Positions 26,876 to 35,469 of a stretch of DNA of 64,000 bases are shown here, piece by piece. Every line of letters starts with the position of its first letter. Position 1 is the first letter of the stretch. The stretch is from assembly GCA_964567045.1 (NCBI GenBank), contig CAZMLE010000012.1:12574-76573 (forward strand), given 5' to 3'. This DNA comes from JAFNGF01 sp964567045 (lineage in GTDB: Bacteria; Planctomycetota; Phycisphaerae; Sedimentisphaerales; Anaerobacaceae). Made by a program: the position numbers and the translations under genes. Under the pieces are notes generated by a model. It ran no database searches and was not told the DNA's origin. It worked only from the letters and a program-made list of their open reading frames with translations.

Positions 26876-27373
26876 CTAACAACCGCTTAGCAAATCGTGT
26901 AGTTTTTTGTACGCGGGCAGAAGCAGGGGGGTGATTTTGCAGTCTTTGCACGCCCAGTGGAACAGAATCTTCTGGTCTTGCTCTGCCACCCTGTTCGGAG
27001 CATAAGGCCGGCGAATATAAGCGTCCACGCAGCAGGCCGGATAACCAAAAAGGAAGCCTTCAAGCCGCTGCGTTTCCGGCGATTTATCTATCGGCGTGTC
27101 GGCAAAGCGCTCTTGGTATAACTGGATATAGCCGGGCAGTCGGCTGAAAATCGTCTCGATAATTTCCTTGCCGGTCTTGACAGCGCGCCGGATTTCTTTG
27201 GTGAGCAGGCCGAGTTGTTCCAAAAGTTTAAGCCCAGCGCTATCCAGAGGTTTCTCCCATCTGCTTAAAGGCTTTATTCCTTCGCGGGTGAGCAGCGCAA
27301 GATATGCCAGGTCAAAATTGATTTCCTTCAGTGCTTTCGCACTTTGTTGGAGTTCGTGAGCGTTGGAGGTCAC
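26876..27373 (-). CDS. Small protein with Cys motifs, unknown
   Basis: 165 aa, not firmly recognised. The first 110 residues are helical and charged. The C-terminal part has FLFGYPACCVDAYIRRPY, then WACKDCKITPLLLPAYKKLHDLL and a final GC. A 'GYPxCC' motif with a second CxxC is seen in some DUF483-like archaeal and bacterial proteins, and such Cys sets often bind metal. It ends 13 bp after the start region of the next gene's stop on the same strand (12-bp gap), so it follows the CEICG-repeat protein in one transcript. Confidence 0.7.
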   Translation of the reverse strand: MTSNAHELQQSAKALKEINFDLAYLALLTREGIKPLSRWEKPLDSAGLKLLEQLGLLTKEIRRAVKTGKEIIETIFSRLPGYIQLYQERFADTPIDKSPETQRLEGFLFGYPACCVDAYIRRPYAPNRVAEQDQKILFHWACKDCKITPLLLPAYKKLHDLLSGC

Positions 27374-27385
27374 GTGTCTGCTCTG

Positions 27386-28537
27386 CTATTTCTTCTGCTC
27401 GTCCTGGCTTGGCTCGGTGCTATCCAGCCATCTCTCAGCGAGTTTGGCCAGGTCAGCGAGGTCGGTGTTGCAGTCCTGATTTAGGTCTGCCGGGGCAAAT
27501 ATGGTGCCCAGATCACCGCACCGCCGGGGCATTTCCAGAATCTTTGCCAGTAGCGGCACATCAATTCTGCCTTTTCCATGACGGTCACCCCAGTAGCTGA
27601 ACGAACCGTGCTGCATATAGTGGCAGACAATGTCAGGTACTTCAAAAGAAAGACCGAGCTTCGGATTGATGACCTGCCAGTAGCCCATATTGGCGGAATG
27701 GCCGCATATTTCGCACAGCTCGATGCCCCTTTGCATGAAGCTTGCCTTATATAGTTCGTCAACGCCCGGCGCGTTAGGTTCGTAGACCGGCAAAGCCTCG
27801 ATAACCTCTGCATATTGCCTGGCCAGTTCGATTCCATCCGGAACAAGGTTGTTGTCCTGGTCGGCATCATAAAGATTGTAGCCTGCCGCCAGTTCTTCGT
27901 TATCCGTCAGAAGGTCGCCATCTAAGTCATCGCCGGCAACCGGCAACTGGTGCTCATCTAGCTCTTCGGGAAAACGCAGCTCGAGCGCCCGCATAAGTGC
28001 CGGCACGTCTATCCTCCCAGTGTGTACGTTGCCCGCATGGCTGAAGGAGCCGTGCTCCAAGTAGTGCAGGGCGATAAGGGGACAATCCACATTTAGGCCT
28101 AGCTTCGGGTTGACTATTCCTGCCGGACCCATGTTGACGGTTTCGCCGCAGATCTCACAGGTTTCCAATCCGAATTGGGGTGCGTGCCATTTACACGTTG
28201 CGCCAGGTGCAGCGTCATCCTGCCAGGGCAATTGCGCAATAATAGCGGCGCAGCGTGTGGCTAATTCCAGCCCATCGAGCGTGCCGTTGCGGTTTTGATC
28301 GCCATCGTATGGGCGATATCCGATGGCGAATTCTTCGCGGTCCGCGAGCAAATCCGCATCTGCATCCTGCTTGACGGCCAATTGGTGTTTATCCGGAACA
28401 CTCGCGGCAAGGGCCTTGTTGATGGTCAGCCCTGCCCCCAGGGTGATTACAGCCGCTGCGCCGGCTGCGACCGCTTGTCTTTTGAAGATTTTGGGCTCTC
28501 GGGCGTGTCTTTGTTGGGCTCTTTTTAGTCTTCTCAT
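27386..28537 (-). CDS. Secreted protein with duplicated CEICG unit and dockerin-like tail
   Basis: 383 aa. A basic start and a hydrophobic stretch (AVAAGAAAVITLGAGLTI) form a signal peptide ending near ALAAS. Two tandem units of about 145 aa follow. Each opens with a Ca-binding loop (DADADLLADREE; DDLDGDLLTDNEE), a second acidic loop (DGDQNRNGTLDGLELA; DADQDNNLVPDGIELA), then CEICG, NPKLGL and HGSFS with GRIDVP. The C-terminus DLNQDCNTDLADLAKLAERWL resembles the calcium loops of planctomycete dockerin-like tails. CEICG is a likely metal-binding or disulphide pair. I do not know the unit by name. The protein is probably extracellular or attached to a surface complex. Confidence 0.8.
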   Translation of the reverse strand: MRRLKRAQQRHAREPKIFKRQAVAAGAAAVITLGAGLTINKALAASVPDKHQLAVKQDADADLLADREEFAIGYRPYDGDQNRNGTLDGLELATRCAAIIAQLPWQDDAAPGATCKWHAPQFGLETCEICGETVNMGPAGIVNPKLGLNVDCPLIALHYLEHGSFSHAGNVHTGRIDVPALMRALELRFPEELDEHQLPVAGDDLDGDLLTDNEELAAGYNLYDADQDNNLVPDGIELARQYAEVIEALPVYEPNAPGVDELYKASFMQRGIELCEICGHSANMGYWQVINPKLGLSFEVPDIVCHYMQHGSFSYWGDRHGKGRIDVPLLAKILEMPRRCGDLGTIFAPADLNQDCNTDLADLAKLAERWLDSTEPSQDEQKK

Positions 28538-28847
28538 AATCGTCTCCCGGCAGAAATGCCGTCATACGGGCGGCCGAACTACTGTAAGATTATATCAAAC
28601 AGCCTGCCTTTTTTCCAGAGCTTAACCTGCAATATTCGCTTGTGCCATCGCCTCCGCAGCATATCGGCAATGTAGAGCGGCCTTTGCCCATCGCTTATCT
28701 GACGGGCAAAAAAATTCTGCCGAAATTTCTTGCCAGGCTGCACCCATCGGGCTATAATCTCAAAAGATACACTTACTCGCGGATTATCATCTCTGAAAAA
28801 TAGAAAAAAGTTGGTCAAAAGGTCCCTTTAATGGAGGCGAGCCGACC
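28538..28847. other. Divergent intergenic region
   Basis: 310 bp between the CEICG-repeat protein (minus) and the pseudopilin gene (plus). It should contain the promoters of both. A GGAGG site at about 28833-28837 precedes the pseudopilin ATG. No other structure is seen. Confidence 0.5.
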
Positions 28848-29679
28848 ATGCGTGAAAGAAAAGGTTTTACGCTGATAGAGCTTCTGGTGGTGATTGCCGT
28901 TATTGCGCTACTGATGGCGATCCTGCTGCCAACGCTGCAACGGGCGAGGCGTCAGGCCAAAGCCGTCGCCTGCCAGTCCAAACTGCGTCAATGGGGTGTC
29001 GCATTTTGCGCATACACCACTGATTATGACGGCAAGTTCTTTCCCTGGTGGCCTCCGTACTACGCCAGCTTCATGCAGGATAACCGATCCTGCTTACATT
29101 GGCCCTATAAAATGCCGGCTTATTACCGTGACTGCAACGATCTACGGTTGTGCCCGGCTACAAAACCTGGTAAGTTGGATTATGAACACATACTTGTGGC
29201 GGATGACAAGTTCTCACCTCTGGTGGTACTGCGCCCAAGGTCAGTCCGGATTTCTTGTCTGGTACTTCGGCAGTTACGGCCTCAACGCGTTTATCGGCAA
29301 GGCGGACCACGACTATCGGAACTATCGCGGGATGTGGAATACGTCTCTGGCGCCGGATGCCGACTGCGTGCCCGTGCTCTTTGATTGTATGTCCCCCATC
29401 GCATGGTATCGCCTCGGCGACTACGAGTGGATTCCCCCTGAATATGAGGGGGCATGCGGTCCCGAGCCAGGGAACAGGATGAACTATGCGTGCATTGAGC
29501 GTCATGTCGGAGGCGTCAATTCCCTTTTCATGGATTGGTCGGTGCGGAAAGTGGGATTGAAGGAACTCTGGACGCTCAAGTGGCATCGCGAATACAACAC
29601 GCGTGGCCCGTGGACCAAAGCTGGCGGCGTTAAACCCGAAGACTGGCCGAGGTGGATGAGACACTTCAAGGACTACTGA
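28848..29679 (+). pseudogene. Type II secretion pseudopilin-like protein, frameshifted
   Basis: Starts with a textbook prepilin methylation signal, RKGFTLIELLVVIAVIALLMAILLPTL, shown here as residues 5-30, followed by QAKAVACQSKLRQWGVAF typical of planctomycete pseudopilins. The first frame stays open to 29384, but family-like sequence moves to the +1 frame between about 29200 and 29260, where WYFGSYGLNAFIGKAD begins. From there to 29679 the second frame reads as the usual ending (MNYACIERHVGGVNSLFMDW, KVGLKELWTLKWHREYNT). One extra base or two missing bases explain it. It is a recent mutation or a sequencing error. The intact product would be about 276 aa. Confidence 0.85.
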
Positions 29680-29969
29680 AATCGCTGCCTGGTCGTCCAG
29701 GCCGCCCGATTTCCAATTGTCAATTCCTGAACCTGGCCAGGAACAGGTTTACAATTTTCAATTTTGAAATGCAATACGGGCAAAAGATTCGCAAAATTCT
29801 TTGTTTTCCTCTCTGAGGTATTAGGGCTAATTTTATTGGACGCTCAAATAACCCACCAAAATAATCCTGTTTCACTGGCCTATATGTTGGGCTTTGGGTT
29901 ATGGGGCGTTGGGTGAGTCTCCTGTTGGTTGGCTAAAGAAAAAAGCGCTGTCTGACGATATTTGCCAAC

Positions 29970-30119
29970 ATGGATAAAAAGGAGTTGATTGACTGCATTT
30001 GCCAGATCAATAGAACCGCCAAGCCCGAATTCCTCGCCAATTTCTCGCAAGAAGAGCTCTCCGCCTACCTCGAGCATCTGATGGAGCTGGACCTGGAAGA
30101 ATTGGCTCTGTGCAGCTAA
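29970..30119 (+). CDS. Small 49-aa protein, unknown
   Basis: 49 codons from ATG at 29970. It begins MDKKELIDCICQINRTA and ends ELDLEELALCS, a compact helical protein with a CxC pair and a well-balanced charge pattern. Third positions look coding-like and the composition is unlike the repeats nearby. The gene lies tail to tail with the CvpA-like gene, with 17 bp between stops. No strong ribosome site is seen upstream. The helices LIDCICQIN and LSAYLEHLMEL suggest a small adaptor or regulator, but no function can be given. Confidence 0.55.
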   Translation: MDKKELIDCICQINRTAKPEFLANFSQEELSAYLEHLMELDLEELALCS

Positions 30120-30136
30120 GGGTTCATTTAGTTGTC

Positions 30137-31387
30137 TTATTCGAGGTCGCCGAATCTATCTTTTTTTGAAGAGGGCTTTGGCTGTCTGGCTGGCTGATCA
30201 CTTTCTCGCGGGGAACGCCTCTGGGGTGTTGCTGACTCGATTTTGACTTCTGAGGCAACGAAAGGTATTACCTGCGGCGCCTGGTCGGCGGGCACGGGCG
30301 GCGGCACCTCAGCAATGCTGTTTAGCTTGAACTCAACCAAAGCCGGCACAAAACCTCTCGGCACACAAAAAACAAAGTCAATGTATCTTGCTCTGGCTTG
30401 GTCCCCGAAGTCGGTGTGCGTCAGTTGTATCAGAAAGCTGGTCTGTAGCTCGTTGGCGGATTTTAAGTGCCCGATGGGATAAATGTTTATGCCATTTCCG
30501 GCCAATGGGTTCTGGGCACTGCCTTTTTCCTTGCAGATTAGTCTCAATTGGGGCAGCGCAAAGAGCCCGGCATCTGCCGGGGTGTTTGGCTTTAACGCCT
30601 TTCTGTTTATTCCTATTCGCACGACCGTAAGGTCGTGGTCCCCCTTCTGCCAGCCTGGCAAGAGCACGGGCTTTGTCGTTTTACCCTGCGCCGGTATTTT
30701 CAGTGAATCAAGCTGGCCCAGCAAATCTTCCACCTGGTTTCTTATGGCATCCGGAGCAGGCCAGGCAGCCGCCTTTGCCGGCACTTCTATTGCGTCCGAA
30801 TCGGTTACAATCGGTATGTTCTCGCCGATGAGCAGGCGGTTCAGGATAAGCTGGTCCAGATACTCCGGATGCAGAGTGGCGAAACTCGCTTTTCCGCCGA
30901 AACTGCCCTTACTTAGCAGGCTGAACAGTCCTATTGCCAGACCGTCAGCGTTAAGTAGAACCTTGCGGTGGCCCAGCTCGAAACGCCGATAAGGATACTT
31001 GGCGGGCAGAGGTCCCATCTGAAGTGCGGTAAGAACCAGGCCGGAAACAAGAACGCCCAGGACAATGCCGCAGCCAATCCGCCCGACGCGCTCGGGCCAA
31101 GTGCCTAAGTCGATGGGCTGGCGTATCAACTGACTGAGGGCTGTCTGCAGGATGGCAAAGACTACAACAAGCAGCAGCACAAAAGACAAAAGTTGTGCCC
31201 AGGGCGCTACCGATGGCGCATAGCCGGCCAGAAGCCTTGCTAGGAGCTCAAAATAGCCGAAAGCGGCCACGCTTGCACAGATGGTGATGATTATCGTGGC
31301 GAACGCCTTTACCAATGTGCCTTTTAGATACTGGTACGCGGCACAGCCGGCGATGATCACAAGCACCGATAAATTAGCTATCCACAT
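30137..31387 (-). CDS. CvpA-family membrane protein with soluble C-terminal domain
   Basis: 416 aa. Residues 1-130 hold four hydrophobic segments with the CvpA pattern: a start MWIANLSVLVIIAGCAAYQYLKG, FATIIITICASVAAFGYFE, SFVLLLVVVFAILQTALSQ and GRIGCGIVLGVLVSGLVLTAL. The remaining 280 residues are soluble, probably on the outer face, with a Pro/Ser/Lys-rich end. CvpA proteins are linked to colicin V production and envelope integrity. The large extra domain is typical for planctomycete versions. It lies 84 bp after the PilB-like gene and may be co-transcribed with it. Confidence 0.8.
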   Translation of the reverse strand: MWIANLSVLVIIAGCAAYQYLKGTLVKAFATIIITICASVAAFGYFELLARLLAGYAPSVAPWAQLLSFVLLLVVVFAILQTALSQLIRQPIDLGTWPERVGRIGCGIVLGVLVSGLVLTALQMGPLPAKYPYRRFELGHRKVLLNADGLAIGLFSLLSKGSFGGKASFATLHPEYLDQLILNRLLIGENIPIVTDSDAIEVPAKAAAWPAPDAIRNQVEDLLGQLDSLKIPAQGKTTKPVLLPGWQKGDHDLTVVRIGINRKALKPNTPADAGLFALPQLRLICKEKGSAQNPLAGNGINIYPIGHLKSANELQTSFLIQLTHTDFGDQARARYIDFVFCVPRGFVPALVEFKLNSIAEVPPPVPADQAPQVIPFVASEVKIESATPQRRSPRESDQPARQPKPSSKKDRFGDLE

Positions 31388-31471
31388 TATTGCATCTCCG
31401 GTTAGAAGTCAGTTGATTAGCGAATTACTTGATTAGTGAATTGGTAACTAATTTACGAATTCGCTAACTCA

Positions 31472-33139
31472 CTATCTTTCTTTCTCCTGCTCGGCTTTCA
31501 CCGGCTGCTTTTTTGGCGGCGACAGCACCCGGAGCATTTCGTTTATTGCCGTTGCTCCATTGATTACTTTTCTTAGGCCCTGTTCCTGCAGGTAAAGCAT
31601 CTTAGCGCGTCTGAATTCCGAGCTTATCTCAGACAATGACTTCGATTGTCTTACAGTTTTTCTCAAGTCATCGTTCATGGTGATCATTTCGAATATGCCG
31701 GTCCGCCCGACGAAACCTGTTTCCTGGCATTTTTCGCAGGGCATGGGCTTGCCGCGTTTGTCGTATATCACCTTGCCGACGCGGTAAAGGGCTTTTACTT
31801 TTTCTGCGGGGATGTTGTATTTTTTGAACAGCTCTTTGTTCGGAGCATACGCTTGTTTACATTCATTGCAGAGTTTCCTCAGCAGTCGCTGGTTGCTGAC
31901 GCCCAGCAGGGTTTCAGCGGCGAGGTTTCGGTTGCCGACAAGTTTCAACCATTTACCCAGCGCCTGTACGACACTATCTGCGTTGAGCGTAACATAGACC
32001 ATTTTGCCGTCTTTGGCTGCGGCGCAAGCTACCTGGGCCGTCTCGGCGTCCTCGCAGTCGCCCACGCCGACAATGTCCGGGCCCATTCTTACCACCGTTT
32101 GTAACTGTTTGGCAAAAGTCATAGTGCCGGTGTCACTGGGCGTAAAAACATTTTGGGTTACGTTCGGCAGGTCGGCGGCAGGCCGCCTCTCCACGGTGTT
32201 TATGCTGTTCATGAAGGCATCGTGGTTTTTCAGCAGGGCATATAAGGTTGTCGTTACGCCGCTTTTTGAAGGGCCGGATATTATAAATAGCCCCTGATGA
32301 AGCTCGCGAAATTTGTTTAGCTGCTCGTACTGATCGGGCATCAAACCGATCTCGTTAAGCCTTGGCAATGTCTGCTTGGTTATTTGCTTGAGCCTGACCT
32401 GTTCGCCGGCGGTCGAGCCTGCGGTGGTCACTTCCCAGTCGGTATTTTCCTTATTCTGGCGGGTTCTGAACTTTCCTTTTTGCGGCTTGCGTTTTTCGTT
32501 GACGTCCAAGTCGGCCAGGTGCTTCAAGAATCGGATCAGATACTCGGTCTGGTCTCTGGAAATGGCCGGCTGTTTTAGGACTACGCCGTCAATGTAGTAA
32601 GTCACGTCATAATTCTGTGATGCCGGGGTAAGAGCAATGATGTTTGCCCTTCGCCAGGCAGCGTCCTTCAAGACTTCATAAGCTGTTCTAAAACCGAAGA
32701 AGTCCGGCGTTTTGGGGGCAGGCGTGGGAACTTCGTTGTTGTTGGCGGTTATGAAAAGAAAGCCCTGTAGCTCTTGCAGTTTCTTGTCTTTGGCGGCGAA
32801 CAAGCCCTTGATGTGGTCGGCGGTGAGAACGCGGTCGAAATCCAGAACCCTGGCGTTGCGGTGCTTCACATACGCCAGCCCTGTTGCTGCGACGGCGATT
32901 ATGTAAAGGAGCATCCCGATTATGAAGATGGGCACAAGCATCCAGATTATGATTGCTGCCGCGGCTGTGCCGAAAACAATGCCCGCCCAGGAAGCAGCGT
33001 TGGCTTCCAGCGCCTTGGCGTCCTGATACACCCAGTTAAGTAACGGCAACCACAGCAGAAGGAACGCCACAAAGACTATGAATTTGATTATGGATATGTA
33101 GCCGCCATATTGGATGGCCAACAATACTGAATCAGGCAT
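31472..33139 (-). CDS. PilB/GspE-like protein with degenerate ATPase site and TM bundle
   Basis: 555 aa. Three hydrophobic segments lie in residues 15-100, unusual for the cytosolic PilB/GspE family. The ATPase domain is recognisable, but its key residues are changed: the P-loop reads GPSKSGVTTTLY (usual GPTGSGKTTTLY, so the Walker A Lys is Val), the Walker B region reads DIVGVGDCED (usual DIIMIGEIRD), and the His of the TLHT box is gone (VTLNAD). The zinc-binding CNECKQAY and CEKCQETGFVGRTGIFE segment is intact. It therefore looks like a membrane-anchored pseudo-ATPase that might work as a partner of an active motor such as the PilT encoded upstream. It lies between pilT and the CvpA-like gene. 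Confidence 0.85.
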   Translation of the reverse strand: MPDSVLLAIQYGGYISIIKFIVFVAFLLLWLPLLNWVYQDAKALEANAASWAGIVFGTAAAAIIIWMLVPIFIIGMLLYIIAVAATGLAYVKHRNARVLDFDRVLTADHIKGLFAAKDKKLQELQGFLFITANNNEVPTPAPKTPDFFGFRTAYEVLKDAAWRRANIIALTPASQNYDVTYYIDGVVLKQPAISRDQTEYLIRFLKHLADLDVNEKRKPQKGKFRTRQNKENTDWEVTTAGSTAGEQVRLKQITKQTLPRLNEIGLMPDQYEQLNKFRELHQGLFIISGPSKSGVTTTLYALLKNHDAFMNSINTVERRPAADLPNVTQNVFTPSDTGTMTFAKQLQTVVRMGPDIVGVGDCEDAETAQVACAAAKDGKMVYVTLNADSVVQALGKWLKLVGNRNLAAETLLGVSNQRLLRKLCNECKQAYAPNKELFKKYNIPAEKVKALYRVGKVIYDKRGKPMPCEKCQETGFVGRTGIFEMITMNDDLRKTVRQSKSLSEISSEFRRAKMLYLQEQGLRKVINGATAINEMLRVLSPPKKQPVKAEQEKER

Positions 33140-33196
33140 AAAATGCTCCGTGCCCTTATTTTTAGGAGAACCCCCCAGTGAACTGGGAGGCTAAAT

Positions 33197-33295
33197 CCGC
33201 CATACCCCTGCTTTCGCAGGGGCAAGCTTGCCCCCGCGCAGGCGGGGGGCTGGCGGATAAATATTTAGCCCCGCAATTTATTGCGGGGTTTTTCA
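33197..33295. repeat. Nested palindromes between pilT and the PilB-like gene
   Basis: ATCCGCCA (33197-33204) pairs with TGGCGGAT (33253-33260). Inside are the hairpins CCCCTGC/GCAGGGG (33207-33224), GCAAGCTTGC and CCCCCGC/GCGGGGG (33233-33250). Then comes CCCCGCAAT/ATTGCGGGG (33271-33290) with TTTTT on the plus strand. It looks like several repeats inserted into each other. Confidence 0.8.
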
Positions 33296-34570
33296 TAAAA
33301 TACCTTCGGCGGTAGTTCTGATGCCCTTTAGCGCCATTTTCAGCTCGTCCTTGTTAGGGGCGTATTTATATGCGTCCTTCGGGTCGACAGAGCCGTTCTT
33401 TACCAGCTCACAAAGGGTGTCGGTAAAGTCCTGCATACCTTCCTGCACACAACTGCGGATAACGCTGGGCAAATCACCTTCACGACCTTCGGAGATCAGT
33501 TTTCTGACCGCCGCGTTTGCAAGAAGAATCTCAACGGCAGGCATCCTGTCGATGCCTTCCTTGATTGACGGCAGCAACACCTGGCTTACGATTGCCTTGA
33601 TTGCTAAACTTAGAGTTTGCCTGGTAAGGTCTCTTTCTGCCGGGGGAAAGAGGTCCAGAATGCGGTGGACGGCCTGCGAGGCGTTGGCTGAGTGCAGCGT
33701 TCCGAAAACAAGATGGCCCGTCTCAGCGGCTCTCATGCCGGCTGTTACGGTTCTGGCGTCTCGCATTTCGCCGATGAATACCACATCAGGGTCCTGTCGC
33801 ATCAGGTATTTTAGAGCATCGTCATAGTCCGGCACGTCAATACCGATTTCCCTTTGCGAGACTATTGCCTTTTGGTCCTTAAAAAGATACTCGATTGGGT
33901 CTTCGACCGTGACTATATGACACGAGCGCGTACGGTTCACATGGTCTATCATTGAGGCGATGGTGGTGGTCTTGCCGCAGCCGGTAGGTCCTACGACCAG
34001 CACAAGGCCCTGATTGGTGTCGGCTATTCTTGAAAGTATCGCCGGCAGGTGCAGTTCTTCGAAGGATGGCACATACGCGCTGACCCGTCTGGCTGCCAGA
34101 CTAATCATGCCGCGCTGCCGGAATACATTTATTCGGAAGCGGTGCGATTCAAACGATGAAACCACGGATTTCTCGGATTTCTCGGATTCAGTTGAACCAC
34201 TCATTTCACCTATGCCAGTGATTTGTTTTTTGGTTTTTAATCCGTGTGAATCCGTGTAATCTGTGGTTAAAGGTTGACCTGCCCCGGCTCTGCCGGAGTA
34301 GATTTCGTGGGCGAAATCCAACGTGCCGTGTACGAGGAGAAACTCCTTCTGGATGGGGCTGAGTATCTCGAAGATCATCTCTTCGAGTTTTTCTTGGGTC
34401 ATTATCTCGCCGGTAGTGCTTCGGAGCTCGCCTTTGTGGCGCAATTTGGCGGGCTGCCCGACCTTCAGGTGCAAATCGTTTGCCTGCGTCTTTATAGCTG
34501 CCCTGAAGTACTTGTGCAACTGCGGCTCGTGGTCCAGCGTTATATGCGTATCAAGCGGTTGTCCTTGCAT
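33293..34570 (-). CDS. pilT: PilT-type retraction ATPase with in-frame repeat insert
   Basis: Twitching-motility ATPase. From ATG at 34570 (MQGQPLDTHITLDHE) it has 425 aa; the open frame runs on to 34741, but those extra codons are made of a duplicated low-complexity repeat. The Walker A reads VVGPTGCGKTTTIASMI, then TVEDPIEYLF, QREIGIDV, PDVVFIGEMRDARTV and the His box FGTLHSANASQAVHRILD, all intact. Between DFAHEIYSGRA and FRINVFRQRG, where relatives have no gap, about 45 residues are inserted (LTTDYTDSHGLKTKKQI and so on), encoded by a copy of the 'accacggatt / aatccgtg' repeat at about 34146-34277. The insert lies in the N-terminal PAS-like domain, away from the ATPase core. Confidence 0.93.
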   Translation of the reverse strand: MQGQPLDTHITLDHEPQLHKYFRAAIKTQANDLHLKVGQPAKLRHKGELRSTTGEIMTQEKLEEMIFEILSPIQKEFLLVHGTLDFAHEIYSGRAGAGQPLTTDYTDSHGLKTKKQITGIGEMSGSTESEKSEKSVVSSFESHRFRINVFRQRGMISLAARRVSAYVPSFEELHLPAILSRIADTNQGLVLVVGPTGCGKTTTIASMIDHVNRTRSCHIVTVEDPIEYLFKDQKAIVSQREIGIDVPDYDDALKYLMRQDPDVVFIGEMRDARTVTAGMRAAETGHLVFGTLHSANASQAVHRILDLFPPAERDLTRQTLSLAIKAIVSQVLLPSIKEGIDRMPAVEILLANAAVRKLISEGREGDLPSVIRSCVQEGMQDFTDTLCELVKNGSVDPKDAYKYAPNKDELKMALKGIRTTAEGIL

Positions 34571-34606
34571 TTTCGATTTTCCATCTTCAATTGGCAAATC
34601 GAATAA

Positions 34607-34707
34607 GATGACGGAGGACGGATCACGGATGACGGATACCGGACACGCCTTGTTTTCTGTCCTCTGTCTTCCGTCTTCTGTCTTCGGATTTGGCATTATT
34701 ATAGGAT
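34607..34707. repeat. 101-bp direct duplication, copy 1
   Basis: Pairs with 34807-34907 at exactly 200 bp offset, with mismatches seen only at 34687 and 34693. It contains GATGACGGAGGACGGATCAC and a run of TCTGTCTTC units and ends in CATTATTATAGGAT. It forms the 5' extension of the pilT open frame. Confidence 0.9.
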
Positions 34708-34806
34708 TTCGCGGCAAATTGTCAAGCTCGATTACCTGCACCTGTGTTTACCGCGACACAGGTGGCGCAGGTACAGGTGGGGCACGTAATCGTCCCAAGG
34801 ATTGCG

Positions 34807-34907
34807 GATGACGGAGGACGGATCACGGATGACGGATACCGGACACGCCTTGTTTTCTGTCCTCTGTCTTCCGTCTTCTGTCTTCGCATTTGCCATTATT
34901 ATAGGAT
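34807..34907. repeat. 101-bp direct duplication, copy 2
   Basis: Second copy of the element at 34607-34707, same orientation, 2 mismatches. It lies in the gene-free stretch upstream of pilT. Confidence 0.9.
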
Positions 34908-35414
34908 ATAGTGGCCTGCTGGCTGGTGCTCAAATGACCTTTAAACGAAAAGCAGCACGCAAATTAACACGGTATTTCTCATTACAGGTTGTCTCCAGAT
35001 GTTGATCTTGCGGCCCTGACTTATTGTGCCCCAATGTGCGGTGAAACCGCAGGCTAAATCCGCTCCCGATGAGGATCGGGATCTGGCGGATGAATATTTA
35101 GGGGTATCAACTCCTGCATTATACTCTTGCAGCACCACCACGGAAACGGGAGAAATCGCATAACGAAATCATCTGTGAGAAAAAACGCGGGGGGGCCTAC
35201 TGCCCCGCGTCTTCCTGTCGCCTGCAGCCCCGTCTGGCGACGGGAGTCGCTGGGGCTTGGAAGACAAGAGCGGGGGCGGTCGGAGCAGCGGGGCGATTGG
35301 ATCTCAGAAAATTCTCCTGGCAATTGCCACCTGATGTATGTACCATCTTGGCACCGTATTTAAACGCGGAGAACACTGAGACCGCAGAGGCAAAACGGGC
35401 AGATTGACAATTTA

Positions 35415-35436
35415 ACCCGCCTTACGTCTGGCGGGT
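35415..35436. repeat. Palindromic repeat C copy upstream of GH116
   Basis: ACCCGCC, TTACGTCT, GGCGGGT. Identical in sequence to 40364-40385, where the same element forms the last codons of the nucleoside-hydrolase gene. Confidence 0.75.
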
Positions 35437-35469
35437 GAAGATCGACAATTGACAATGGAGGGCAAAACA

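Larger units (their letters stand above)
34742..35469. other. Repeat-dense gene-free stretch between pilT and GH116
   Basis: No supported gene. It includes an inverted element (ACCTGCACCTGTG / CACAGGTGGCGCAGGT at about 34735-34775), copy 2 of the 101-bp repeat, a TCCCGATGAGGATCGGGA hairpin at about 35062-35079, G/C-rich palindromes around 35190-35290, a repeat C copy (35415-35436) and a CAATT-rich word just before the GH116 start. Promoters of the divergent genes must lie here but were not resolved. Confidence 0.6.

Noticed and set aside
33197..33295. Possible CRISPR-like array of short palindromes
   Set aside because: The units differ in sequence and spacing and there are no regular spacers. 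They are nested hairpins.
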